10,566 nt of DNA. Origin: an uncultured Bacilli bacterium. GTDB lineage: Bacteria; Bacillota_I; Bacilli_A; RF39; UBA660. A program made the position numbers and the translations under genes. This document shows positions 1-6,604 of this stretch, in pieces. A model generated the notes under the pieces. The model saw only the letters and a program-made list of their open reading frames with translations. It had not been told where the DNA came from and made no database searches. Each line of letters begins with the position of its first letter. Within the stretch, counting starts at the first letter, position 1. The stretch is from positions 11,000 to 21,565 of the forward strand of contig CAJUJA010000011.1 in assembly GCA_910586635.1 (NCBI GenBank). The letters run 5' to 3'.

Positions 1-15
1 GTGCTCTTCCGATCT
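1..15 (+). other. Illumina TruSeq adapter remnant (artefact)
   Basis: The first 15 bases, GTGCTCTTCCGATCT, match the 3' end of the standard TruSeq adapter. The leading GTG fits the read-2/index adapter (…GTGTGCTCTTCCGATCT) rather than the read-1 adapter. This is library sequence left at a contig end, not biology. The terminase frame stays open through it, so an automatic annotation would add a few false residues to the N-terminal edge of that protein. Real sequence begins at about base 16. Confidence 0.93.
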
Positions 16-908
16 TTTCTAGTAGCAATAGAAAGATATTTCACGATTTAAATCCAAAGGCACCTAACCATTGGTATTATACTGAATATTTAGAGTTTCA
101 TGAAAAGCAACAATGTAAGATACTAAATTATGGTTATAATTATTGTCATTTCAATATCTTTGATAATTTAAGCATAGATGATAACAAATTAAGAAAGATA
201 TTATTGTCTTATGATAAAGGTTCTATTTGGTATAAAAGAGATATTAAAGGAGATAGAATTGCTAGTGCGGGCATCTTCTTCCCTGAGATAGCAAACAACA
301 AAGCCAGATATTTAGTAGATAAATGTGATGTCAGTGGGATAATAACTACTGGTGTTGACTTCGGAAAAAATGGTTCTGATCATGCCTTTTGTTCCCAAAA
401 AATAGCAAGGGATTTTAGTAGGGTATGTGTCTTAAGAAGCGACAAAAAAAATTGTAGTCCAGATAGTGAAGAAGTAGTAGATACTTTAGGAATAGGACAG
501 GTACTAGCTAAATTAGAAATAGGCTTTATAAAACATGTTAAATATGTTGTTAAAAAATGGGGAATGATTAGCTATATTTTTTGCGATAGTGCTGAACCTG
601 AATTGATTGAGTTCCTACGAAAAGCACTAAGAAAAAATGGATATAACATCCCAATAATAAATAGTCTAAAAATAAAAATACCTTCAAGGATACATCTTTG
701 GGGTATTTTATTTATGCAAGATAGAATCTCTTTTGTTAAAGGAGAAACAGAGGAAATTATTAAGGGATTTCAAGATGTTGTAAAAGATGAAGACGAAGAG
801 GATGACATATATCTTGATGATGGCACAAGCGATATCGATATTTTAGATTCCAACAATTATGGTATTGAAAAATGGTATGCACAGTTGTTGAGAATAGGAG
901 GTAATTAG
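16..908 (+). CDS. terL: Terminase large subunit, 5'-truncated (C-terminal nuclease part)
   Basis: The motor protein that translocates DNA into the prohead and cuts the concatemer; it docks on the portal. The frame (codons from 18-20) is open from the contig edge, so about 296 residues are present and the N-terminal ATPase with Walker A and B is missing. Visible PBSX-type landmarks are HDLNPKAPNHWYY near the start (the region after the ATPase core) and WYKRDIKGDR at the linker. The RNase H-like nuclease follows: GVDFGKNGSDHAF supplies the first catalytic Asp (codon 357-359), FCDSAEPELIEF the second (codon 585-587), and the acidic DIDILDSNNYGIEKW segment probably the third. A TTG at 204 could be read as a start, but the conserved sequence upstream shows the gene simply runs off the edge. 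Its last codons contain the Shine-Dalgarno site of the portal gene. Confidence 0.93.
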
Positions 909-2369
909 ATGAATTATGTATATGAATATCTAAAAAAACAGGGCTATAACATAAATACTGAGTATTACAATAAGATTAATAGTTGGATTGATATTTGGAA
1001 AGGTGAAGCACCATGGCTAAAAGTTCAAACTATTGATGGTGATAATTACCCTATGTACTCTCTTAACATCGCTAAAAGATCGTGTGAGGACTTAGCTAGT
1101 ATGCTTACAAGTGAAAACTATGATATAAAAGCAACAAAAAACGATGAATTATTGCAACAAACGATAAAAGATACCAATTTTCTAGAACAATTACCAGAAA
1201 ACATCGAAAAAATAGGGTATACTGGAACAATTGGAACAGTAGTTAGAATTAAAAATGCAAAGGTAATTGGAAAAGGAGAAAATGCTAAATTAGTAAGGTC
1301 ACAAGATACTAAAACGAAGGTCATAAATCTACTAGCAAACCAAATAATACCATTAAAAACAGAAAATAACAACTTCATAGATGTAGCATTCATAAGCGAG
1401 CAAACACAAGATATAAACAAAAAAAAAGTAAGATTAATATGTCTAGAAACACATATTTTAAAAGAAAAAGGTTATCAAATAAGTAATGTTTTTTTTGAAA
1501 AGGATACAGGTAACATAATAAAATTAGACAATGTATTAGAGACTTATAATACACTATCTTATCAGCCACTTTTTAGTATCGGAAAATTGTCTAAATTAAA
1601 TCCGATTGAGAATAATATGGGTTTAGGGATTTCTATTTTTGGAGAAGCAATCGATCAATTACAAATATTGGATTTAACATATAATAATTTTGGTATGGAT
1701 TTTAAATTAGGACAAAAAATATTATTAATTAATCAAAAACTTACTAAAGTTGAAAAATACGAAGATGTAGATAAGGATGGAAATATAGTTGTGAAAGAGC
1801 GAGTGATTTATCCACAAGAAATTCAAAAAAGATTGTTTACACCTATTGGCGATGAAATGATGCAAGATGGAACTCAAAAGCCATATGTTTATGAATATAA
1901 CCCTGATTTAAGGGTAGGGGATAATGCTGATGGTGTTCAACATTCACTAGATTATTATTCATTCAAAATTGGGTATGGTACTAAGTATTATTCATTTTCT
2001 ACCTCAAATGGGGTAACTGCTACTGAATATATTGGAAATAGGCAAGACTTAATTGCAAATGGAAACAAAAACAGAAAAAAAATAAAAAAGTACTTAACAG
2101 GAATATGTAAAGCTCTTTTATTAAGTGAAAAAATACTAGGTAATAGTTCTGTAGATGAAACACAAATAATAGAAATACCAGATGTAGATAACTTTTTAGA
2201 AGATGATGGAACCGTATTAGAAAGAGCACAATCAGAAGTAGCCGCAGGACTTATGAGTATATATACATACTTAACTAAGCACAAAGGTATGACGGAGCAA
2301 GAGGCAAAACAAGAAATTGAATTAATTAATAATGAAAATATGCCTATTACCGAGGTTAGAGAAGAATGA
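909..2369 (+). CDS. Phage portal protein (SPP1 gp6-like)
   Basis: Forms the dodecameric ring at one capsid vertex through which the terminase pumps DNA. The 486-residue length is normal for the SPP1 gp6-like family. The N-terminus has the family pattern: a Trp-containing helix (INSWIDIWKGEAPW), then SLNIAKRSCEDLASML, the portal core helix. Later comes a GLGISIFGEAIDQLQILD segment of the type seen in these portals. The start is the ATG directly after the terminase stop, served by AGGAGGT at 897-903. The stop overlaps the next gene as ATGA, implying translational coupling. The family call rests on pattern recognition plus position after terL. Homopolymers of 9 A (1419-1427) and 8 T (1489-1496) lie in the gene but do not break the frame. 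Confidence 0.9.
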   Translation: MNYVYEYLKKQGYNINTEYYNKINSWIDIWKGEAPWLKVQTIDGDNYPMYSLNIAKRSCEDLASMLTSENYDIKATKNDELLQQTIKDTNFLEQLPENIEKIGYTGTIGTVVRIKNAKVIGKGENAKLVRSQDTKTKVINLLANQIIPLKTENNNFIDVAFISEQTQDINKKKVRLICLETHILKEKGYQISNVFFEKDTGNIIKLDNVLETYNTLSYQPLFSIGKLSKLNPIENNMGLGISIFGEAIDQLQILDLTYNNFGMDFKLGQKILLINQKLTKVEKYEDVDKDGNIVVKERVIYPQEIQKRLFTPIGDEMMQDGTQKPYVYEYNPDLRVGDNADGVQHSLDYYSFKIGYGTKYYSFSTSNGVTATEYIGNRQDLIANGNKNRKKIKKYLTGICKALLLSEKILGNSSVDETQIIEIPDVDNFLEDDGTVLERAQSEVAAGLMSIYTYLTKHKGMTEQEAKQEIELINNENMPITEVREE

Positions 2370-2662
2370 TAACCCCTAATAAAATGTCACAATTAAGCAA
2401 TAGCGAAGTTATTAATTCATTATATACAGAATTAAATAATGAATTAACAAAAAGTGTCATAAGTAAATTAAAAAAACATGAAAATTTAATAGAATATTCT
2501 CGAATTGATATAAAGAAAGTCATTAATGTAGAAAAAAACAAGATATTAAAAGAATCTTTAAAGAAAACGAGAAATCTATATAGAAAAACAAGAAAACAGA
2601 TTAAGAATGTCTATGAAGAATTGAGTGATGCTTTAAATGACAATAGAGGAAATAATAAGTAA
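2366..2662 (+). CDS. Small protein, probable N-terminal segment of a split minor capsid protein
   Basis: A 98-residue, Lys/Asn-rich, mostly helical protein. It overlaps the portal by 4 bases (ATGA), with GAGG at 2352-2355 as ribosome site. From general memory of the Phage_min_cap2 family, proteins of that type begin with a helical region much like this one (a start such as MITPNKMSQL, then long helices) before the segment that begins the next ORF here. I therefore infer that it is the N-terminal part of the minor capsid protein encoded downstream, in a different frame. The two ORFs overlap by 26 bases (2637-2662) and joining them needs a +1 shift. It could equally be a naturally separate gene, a frameshift mutation, or an assembly indel. 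No catalytic motif, signal peptide or membrane segment is visible. Confidence 0.6.
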   Translation: MITPNKMSQLSNSEVINSLYTELNNELTKSVISKLKKHENLIEYSRIDIKKVINVEKNKILKESLKKTRNLYRKTRKQIKNVYEELSDALNDNRGNNK

Positions 2663-3989
2663 GGCGGAAGAAGAAAGCAATAAAAAACTTATCAATCTAA
2701 CAAAAACGATAGCATATGCTACACAACAAACCTATGTTAAAGCAATGAATGATATTTATAAAGATGTTGGCACAGGAAAAGAAGATCATTTTACTGCATA
2801 TAAAAAGGTTGTTGATCAATTAACAAAAAATGGTGTTACTTTAATAGCTAAGGATGGGAGGAAAGAAAAACTAGAAGTAGTAGTTAGAAGAGGTTTATTT
2901 GGAAGTCTTCATCAAACAGCTAATGAAATAGCAAAAAAAGTAGGAGAAGACATTGACTATAATTGTGTAGTTATCGGTCATTCGTCTACTTGTAGACCAT
3001 CTCACAACGTAATAGATGACGTAGTAATGAGTAAAAAAGAGTTTGAAAAATATGAATATCTAACAGAGGAGTACGGCTGTAATCATGTTGTTAATTATGA
3101 CTGGAGAGAAGAATTTGAGGGTGTAGATGATAGAATGGATTATGGTAACGAGCATATAACTGATGAAGAGTGTGAGAGAAATTACAAAATACAACAAGGA
3201 GCTAGATACTATGAAAGAGTAGCAAGGGCAAAGAAGAATGTTATCGAAAGAGGAGATACTTCTAATAAAGCTAAACAAGAATTGCGAAATGCACAATCTA
3301 AGTATAGAATATATTGTAATAAGAACGGATTAAAAGTTGATTATAAAAGAACCTGGAAGTCTGGATATACTAAAAGTATAAACTATGCTATTTCTAGTAG
3401 ATTAAACAATATTCATGTCAATAGTAAATTATCAAGTCAAGACCAACAAAAAATAATTGATAAATATTTAACAGAAGAAAATATAAAATATATAACAGAT
3501 AAAAATAAGTACATATCTTATGACTCGAATATTAATAAAATAATAATTAATATAGATAATTTGAAGTCTATTATTGATAACTATGATAGTTATAAAATGT
3601 TTATACATGAAGTAACTCATATGTTGGACGAAAGAACAAAGTTTACTAAAAATAATTATGATGTTATTATGACTTATATAGATAATGCTAATAAATATAT
3701 CATGAAAAATAAGAACAAATATATAGAAATGTTTAATAAAGATAAGTATAATTTAAATATGGACTTAAGTACTATATTTGCCTCTATAACAAAAACTAAA
3801 ATAAGTGGTAGTTATGCTCATCCTGTTTCATATTGGAATAGTAAATATACACAGAGCTATGAAATAGTGGCAAGTTTAGCAAATATAAAGATTGCTAATG
3901 ATATAGAAGCATTAAAAATAATTAATGAAATACCACAAATTAAAATTTTATATAAGAAAGTGAGTGATTGGGTTGACTCCGATTTTTAG
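2637..3989 (+). CDS. Minor capsid protein 2 (MuF-like) with C-terminal HEXXH metallopeptidase/toxin domain
   Basis: A 450-residue protein with two parts. Residues 1 to about 255 match the Phage_min_cap2 type: KLEVVVRRGLFGSLHQTANE (78-97), GHSSTCRPSHNVIDD (114-128), CNHVVNYDWREEFEG (148-162), a basic helix with QQGARYYERVARAKK (186-200), and NAQSKYRIYCNKNGL (218-232). Such proteins sit inside the head near the portal and may be ejected with the DNA. Residues about 256-450 are extra and contain HEVTHMLDE (324-332; codons 3606-3632), a zinc-metallopeptidase motif, with Glu409 in SYEIVASLA as a plausible third zinc ligand. MuF-like proteins with variable toxin C-termini are a known phage polymorphic-toxin class. 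By hand count, G+C is 95/300 at 2701-3000 but 53/300 at 3481-3780, which suggests that the tail was swapped in. TAA at 2634-2636 closes the frame directly before the ATG and no clear Shine-Dalgarno is present, so expression may depend on the overlapping upstream ORF. Substrate unknown. Confidence 0.82.
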   Translation: MTIEEIISKAEEESNKKLINLTKTIAYATQQTYVKAMNDIYKDVGTGKEDHFTAYKKVVDQLTKNGVTLIAKDGRKEKLEVVVRRGLFGSLHQTANEIAKKVGEDIDYNCVVIGHSSTCRPSHNVIDDVVMSKKEFEKYEYLTEEYGCNHVVNYDWREEFEGVDDRMDYGNEHITDEECERNYKIQQGARYYERVARAKKNVIERGDTSNKAKQELRNAQSKYRIYCNKNGLKVDYKRTWKSGYTKSINYAISSRLNNIHVNSKLSSQDQQKIIDKYLTEENIKYITDKNKYISYDSNINKIIINIDNLKSIIDNYDSYKMFIHEVTHMLDERTKFTKNNYDVIMTYIDNANKYIMKNKNKYIEMFNKDKYNLNMDLSTIFASITKTKISGSYAHPVSYWNSKYTQSYEIVASLANIKIANDIEALKIINEIPQIKILYKKVSDWVDSDF

Positions 3990-4233
3990 CGATGAAAAAG
4001 GTAAAGAACTAAGAGAAAAATATGTAAACTTATTCAATGTTAATCCGTACATATATATGTTTTCTGAAACAAGGGATGAATGCTATCAAAGAATAGAAAA
4101 AAACATAAAAATAGGGGAAGAATATAAAAAATGTTTTAATAAGGAACCTTACATTGATATAGAAAATGAAGCAATAGAAACAGCTTTAGAACGAATAAAA
4201 ATAGAAATAGAGGAATATAAAAACCTACATTGA
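3964..4233 (+). CDS. Hypothetical small protein, candidate immunity protein for the upstream toxin domain
   Basis: An 89-residue protein of unrecognised family. There is no ATG start near its N-terminus: the frame opens with GTG at 3964 (26-base overlap with the preceding gene) or TTG at 3973, and the ribosome site is weak (AAGAAAGTGAG). Translation is therefore probably coupled to the preceding ORF. Visible features are an N-terminal LTPIFSDEKGKELREKY segment, a central PYIYMFSETRDECYQR segment, and an acidic C-terminal helix ending ERIKIEIEEYKNLH. There is no signal peptide or membrane segment, so it should be cytosolic. Immunity genes of polymorphic toxins usually lie directly 3' of the toxin, and this gene has that position, size and overlap. 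Against this, it could be an ordinary small phage protein of the head region. The immunity role is inference from position only. Confidence 0.65.
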   Translation: MIGLTPIFSDEKGKELREKYVNLFNVNPYIYMFSETRDECYQRIEKNIKIGEEYKKCFNKEPYIDIENEAIETALERIKIEIEEYKNLH

Positions 4234-4243
4234 TATATGTAAA

Positions 4244-4438
4244 ACACTACTTTATAGGTAGTGTACTAATGATATATAGAATACCAGAATAATCTAGCAG
4301 TACGAACTGGTTGCTAGTGTATATCGTTAGCACAGTGCTTATAAATAGCACCAGATCGATAGTAATATCGGTCTTTTTTGTGTGGCATAGCAACGATAGG
4401 ACTAGCAACTTTCTTGAAATTGGGGCTGAGTGCACAGC
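4244..4438 (+). promoter_or_regulatory. Structured RNA region (multi-helix leader) ahead of the scaffold gene
   Basis: The 234-bp gap at 4234-4467 has no ORF of note but many complementary segments. Hairpin A is 4244-4250/4258-4264, 7 perfect pairs. Hairpin B is 4294-4299/4312-4317 (CTAGCA/TGCTAG). A long-range helix pairs 4310-4318 with 4401-4409 (GTTGCTAGT/ACTAGCAAC, 9 perfect pairs) and continues, after a small internal loop, with 4322-4328/4392-4398 (TATCGTT/AACGATA). This encloses hairpin E (4335-4339/4347-4351) and a terminator hairpin (4353-4374). A GC-rich hairpin (4425-4428/4435-4438) precedes the scaffold Shine-Dalgarno. Hairpin B and the long-range helix use the same strand, so they exclude each other. 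I do not recognise a known RNA family. Candidates are a cis-acting leader, an antitermination element, or an sRNA. No convincing promoter was seen. Confidence 0.5.
4353..4379 (+). terminator. Rho-independent terminator within the pre-scaffold leader
   Basis: AGATCGATA (4353-4361) pairs with TATCGGTCT (4366-4374): 9 pairs including one T·G, closing a GTAA loop of the GNRA type. Six T lie at 4374-4379. It faces the + strand only, with no T run on the other side. It lies between the minor capsid/toxin block and the scaffold-capsid block, so transcripts must end here in part or read through. Confidence 0.7.
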
Positions 4439-4467
4439 GATAACAAAACGTAAGGAGGAATAGAAAG

Positions 4468-5031
4468 ATGAATAGAAAGAAAGTAGAAAATTTACTAACA
4501 TCTGTAGAAGATGAAACAGTAAGAAAGAGTATTGTTGATGGTGTTATGGGCCTTTATGGAGATTCAATAGAGGCTAAAGATACTAAAATTGCAACTTTAG
4601 AAAATGATATCAAAGTAAAGGAATCATTGATAGATGATTTAAACACCAAAATTAAAGAAGCTGACAAGGTCGACATTGAGGCTATTAAAAAGGAACAATA
4701 CGATTTAGGCAAAGCAGATGGCAGTAAAGAAGTTGAAGCTTTCAAACAAAATAGTGCTTTAGAAAAAGTACTAAGTAGCTATAAGGCTAAAGATAATGAT
4801 GTTTTATCTAAAATGATTGATAATTCTAAATTAGAATTTGAAGTAAAAGAAGATGGAACATACGAAATTAAAGGGTTAGAAGAACAAATACAAAACTTAA
4901 AAGAGAATAAGTCGTTTTTATTTGGAGATAAAGAAGAAAAAACAATTGATTTAGGAGTAGATCATAGTACTCAAGCTCCTACAAATGATTTTGCTTTTAA
5001 TTTTACTCCAATACACCCAAAGGAAAAATAA
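4468..5031 (+). CDS. Capsid scaffolding protein (phage Gp20-like)
   Basis: An internal scaffold around which the capsid protein assembles and which is later removed. The 187 residues match the phage minor structural protein GP20 pattern: a short N-terminal helix ending in VMGLYGDSIEAKD, then a heptad-rich coiled coil at about residues 34-66 (IATLENDIKVKESLIDDLNT). A C-terminal part follows with NSALEKVLSSYKAKDNDVLSKMID (about 95-118) and GLEEQIQNLKENKSFLF (136-152), the usual end of this family. Strong AAGGAGG at 4452-4458 fixes the ATG at 4468. Its place directly before the major capsid gene is the standard one. It lies downstream of the structured leader and terminator, so it is the first gene affected by any read-through control there. 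Confidence 0.88.
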   Translation: MNRKKVENLLTSVEDETVRKSIVDGVMGLYGDSIEAKDTKIATLENDIKVKESLIDDLNTKIKEADKVDIEAIKKEQYDLGKADGSKEVEAFKQNSALEKVLSSYKAKDNDVLSKMIDNSKLEFEVKEDGTYEIKGLEEQIQNLKENKSFLFGDKEEKTIDLGVDHSTQAPTNDFAFNFTPIHPKEK

Positions 5032-5050
5032 GAAAGAGAGATGATTTTAA

Positions 5051-5941
5051 ATGGCAACAGTAAATTATGCCGAAAGTTATTCAAGAGCATTAAGCCAAGA
5101 ATTCCCTTATGTGCTAAACTTTGGAAAGTTATACACAACACCAAATAACAGTACATATAAGGTAGTAGATTCTAAAACAATAAAAATTCCAGTTGTAACT
5201 ACAAGTGGTAGAACTGATGGTAGTAGAGATAACATCACAGGTTTCAAAAGAAATGTAGACAACGATTGGGAAACAAAAGATTTAACTAATCATAGAGAAT
5301 GGGATACATTATTACATCCACAAGATGTAAACCAATCAAATATGGTATTAACTATTCAAAATGCTACAAAAGTAATGAACGAAACTCAAAAATTTCCAGA
5401 AATGGATGCTTATTGTGTTTCGAAAATACATACTGATGCAGTAGCAGAAGGAGTAGAAGACGATACTACTGTATTAACAGTAGAAAACATTTTATCTGTT
5501 TTTGACCAATATATGGAGAAAATGGATGAGGCAAGGGTTCCTCAAACAGGAAGAATTTTATATGTAACTCCTGCAATTAATACATTAATTAAAAATGCCA
5601 AGGATATAGTAAAGACAATTAATGTGAGCGGAAGTGCTACAGCACTAAACAGAACAATTTCAAGAATTGATGAAGTCGAAATTGTAAAAGTTCCAAGCGA
5701 GCTAATGAAAACAGTTTATGATTTTTCAAATGGTTGGAAACCAGGAACAACTGCAAAACAAATTAATATGCTATTAATTCATCCTATTGCAGTATTTACT
5801 CCTGTAAGTTATTCATTTGCTAGTATGGAAGAACCATCTGCTCATTCAAAAGGTAAATATTTATACTATGAAGAGTCTTTTGAAGATGTATTTATTATGA
5901 ATAGTAAGAAAAATGCAATTAAATTCAATATTTCTGAATAG
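5051..5941 (+). CDS. Major capsid protein (HK97-fold, inferred)
   Basis: The shell-forming protein, 296 residues, in the normal size range for this kind of head. Its N-terminus (ATVNYAESYSRALSQEFP) and a mid-protein segment GRILYVTPAINTLIKNA resemble Firmicutes phage capsid proteins, where the second lies in the A-domain region. The C-terminal PIAVFTPVSYSFASMEEP and the terminal segment with LYYEESFEDVFIMNSKK fit too. The fold is inferred from these and from position after the scaffold. The ribosome site is unusual: GAGATGAT at 5038-5045, one mismatch from the GAGGTGAT complement of 16S rRNA, with 5-base spacing, rather than the AGGAGG used by most neighbours. An out-of-frame ATG at 5041 is probably unused. 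The stop TAG at 5939 overlaps the next gene's AGGAGG. Confidence 0.9.
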   Translation: MATVNYAESYSRALSQEFPYVLNFGKLYTTPNNSTYKVVDSKTIKIPVVTTSGRTDGSRDNITGFKRNVDNDWETKDLTNHREWDTLLHPQDVNQSNMVLTIQNATKVMNETQKFPEMDAYCVSKIHTDAVAEGVEDDTTVLTVENILSVFDQYMEKMDEARVPQTGRILYVTPAINTLIKNAKDIVKTINVSGSATALNRTISRIDEVEIVKVPSELMKTVYDFSNGWKPGTTAKQINMLLIHPIAVFTPVSYSFASMEEPSAHSKGKYLYYEESFEDVFIMNSKKNAIKFNISE

Positions 5942-5952
5942 GAGGTTTTAAA

Positions 5953-6225
5953 ATGATAGCAATAAAAGGAAATAGAGAGGAAAAAATTCTAGATATTAAT
6001 AAAGATGATTATTTAGAAATGGGTTATACAATTTATGACGATAAATTAAAGGTTATAGCTACTCCTGAAAAAGAAAATGAAGAACTTGCAACTGCAAGAG
6101 CCAAAATCAAAGAATTAGAGGATGCAATAATCGAGAAAGATGCTAAAATCAAAGAATTAGAGGATGCAGTAGCTAAAAACAATAAAGGCAAAGATAAGAA
6201 CAAAACAACAGATAAGAGCGAATAG
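5953..6225 (+). CDS. Small post-capsid coiled-coil protein, function unknown
   Basis: A 90-residue protein with ATG at 5953 behind AGGAGGT at 5940-5946. Residues 1-40 look like a small folded domain (MIAIKGNREEKILDI, then MGYTIYDDKLKVI). Residues about 41-75 are a coiled coil with AKIKELEDA repeated at 50-58 and 64-72, exactly two heptads apart. The tail (76-90) is Lys/Asn-rich, charged and probably disordered. Position between capsid and connector genes suggests a head accessory, decoration or fibre-like protein, but I recognise no family and this is only positional inference. The coiled coil implies oligomerisation. Confidence 0.75.
   Translation: MIAIKGNREEKILDINKDDYLEMGYTIYDDKLKVIATPEKENEELATARAKIKELEDAIIEKDAKIKELEDAVAKNNKGKDKNKTTDKSE
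6100..6168 (+). repeat. In-frame tandem duplication, 42-bp period
   Basis: A 27-base segment at 6100-6126 (beginning GCCAAAATCAAAGAATTAGA) recurs at 6142-6168 with one difference (C6102 versus T6144, synonymous). The period is 42 bases, 14 codons, two coiled-coil heptads. The near-identity at DNA level indicates a recent duplication rather than convergent heptad use. Confidence 0.9.
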
Positions 6226-6241
6226 AAAGGAGAGGTTAGAT

Positions 6242-6604
6242 ATGATAAATTATGCAGATTATAAGTTCTATAGTGAAACTTACAAAGGTAATTTATCCGA
6301 AAACCTCTTCAACTCTTTAATAATAAAAGCAAGCAGAGAAATTGATAAAAATGTAAATTGTGATCTAACACAAAAGGTAATTGATAATCTGTCGGAGATA
6401 GAACAATATAAATTAAAATATACAACTTGTGAGCTATGTGATTTCATTAATTCAAGCGGAGGTAATACTTCAAATGGAAATGCTAATTCAATTTCAATTG
6501 ATGGTGTTACTATAAATAAAAGTAAAAAATCTGTTGAAGAACTTGCTAGAGATAAAGCTAATATACTAAATAATCTTCCTATAAGACTAACGAGGTATCT
6601 ATAA
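6242..6604 (+). CDS. Head-tail connector protein (adaptor, SPP1 gp15 / gp6-like)
   Basis: Predicted first connector ring below the portal. The 120 residues begin with MINYADYKFYSETYKGNLSE, followed by an Asp/Asn-rich helix (KASREIDKNVNCDLTQ) and a second helix with TCELCDFINSSGG. A loop SISIDGVTINKSKKS and a terminal helix ending PIRLTRYL complete the pattern typical of all-helical adaptor proteins in Firmicutes phages. AAAGGAGAGG just upstream sets the ATG at 6242. The stop overlaps the next start by one base (TAATG). It is the first of four consecutive connector-type genes; the order adaptor, stopper, tail completion, terminator is the usual one. Confidence 0.8.
   Translation: MINYADYKFYSETYKGNLSENLFNSLIIKASREIDKNVNCDLTQKVIDNLSEIEQYKLKYTTCELCDFINSSGGNTSNGNANSISIDGVTINKSKKSVEELARDKANILNNLPIRLTRYL

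Noticed and set aside
204..206. TTG at 204 as the start of a 234-residue gene
   Set aside because: The same frame is open to the contig edge and encodes conserved terminase sequence (HDLNPKAPNHWYY and following), so this is an internal Leu of a truncated gene.
1118..1420. Minus-strand ORF of 100 codons opposite the portal gene
   Set aside because: Shadow of strongly supported portal coding sequence; hydrophobic composition is what reversed AT-rich coding DNA gives. The same applies to the minus ORFs at 1988-2284, 2020-2229, 2356-2541, 3060-3296, 4554-4745 and 4971-5156.
1489..1496. Run of eight T in the portal gene as a terminator
   Set aside because: No stable stem directly precedes it; it is explained by codons GTT TTT TTT.
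4311..4345. TTGCTA … TATAAA as a promoter in the gap
   Set aside because: Spacing is about 23 bases, too long for a sigma-70 type promoter, and both elements lie in predicted RNA stems or loops.
4420..4438. TTGGGGCTGAG resembling parts of the TPP riboswitch
   Set aside because: The required second half of the TPP consensus (the CCUUUGAACCUGAU-type segment) is absent, and the GCTG/CAGC hairpin explains the bases.
4247..4501. Minus-strand ORF across the non-coding gap
   Set aside because: No ribosome site or recognisable motif; it lies over the inverted repeats and terminator and into the scaffold start, so it looks like chance.
5041..5143. Small ORF from the ATG at 5041
   Set aside because: Short, out of frame with the capsid gene, no recognisable product, and overlapping a plausible ribosome site.
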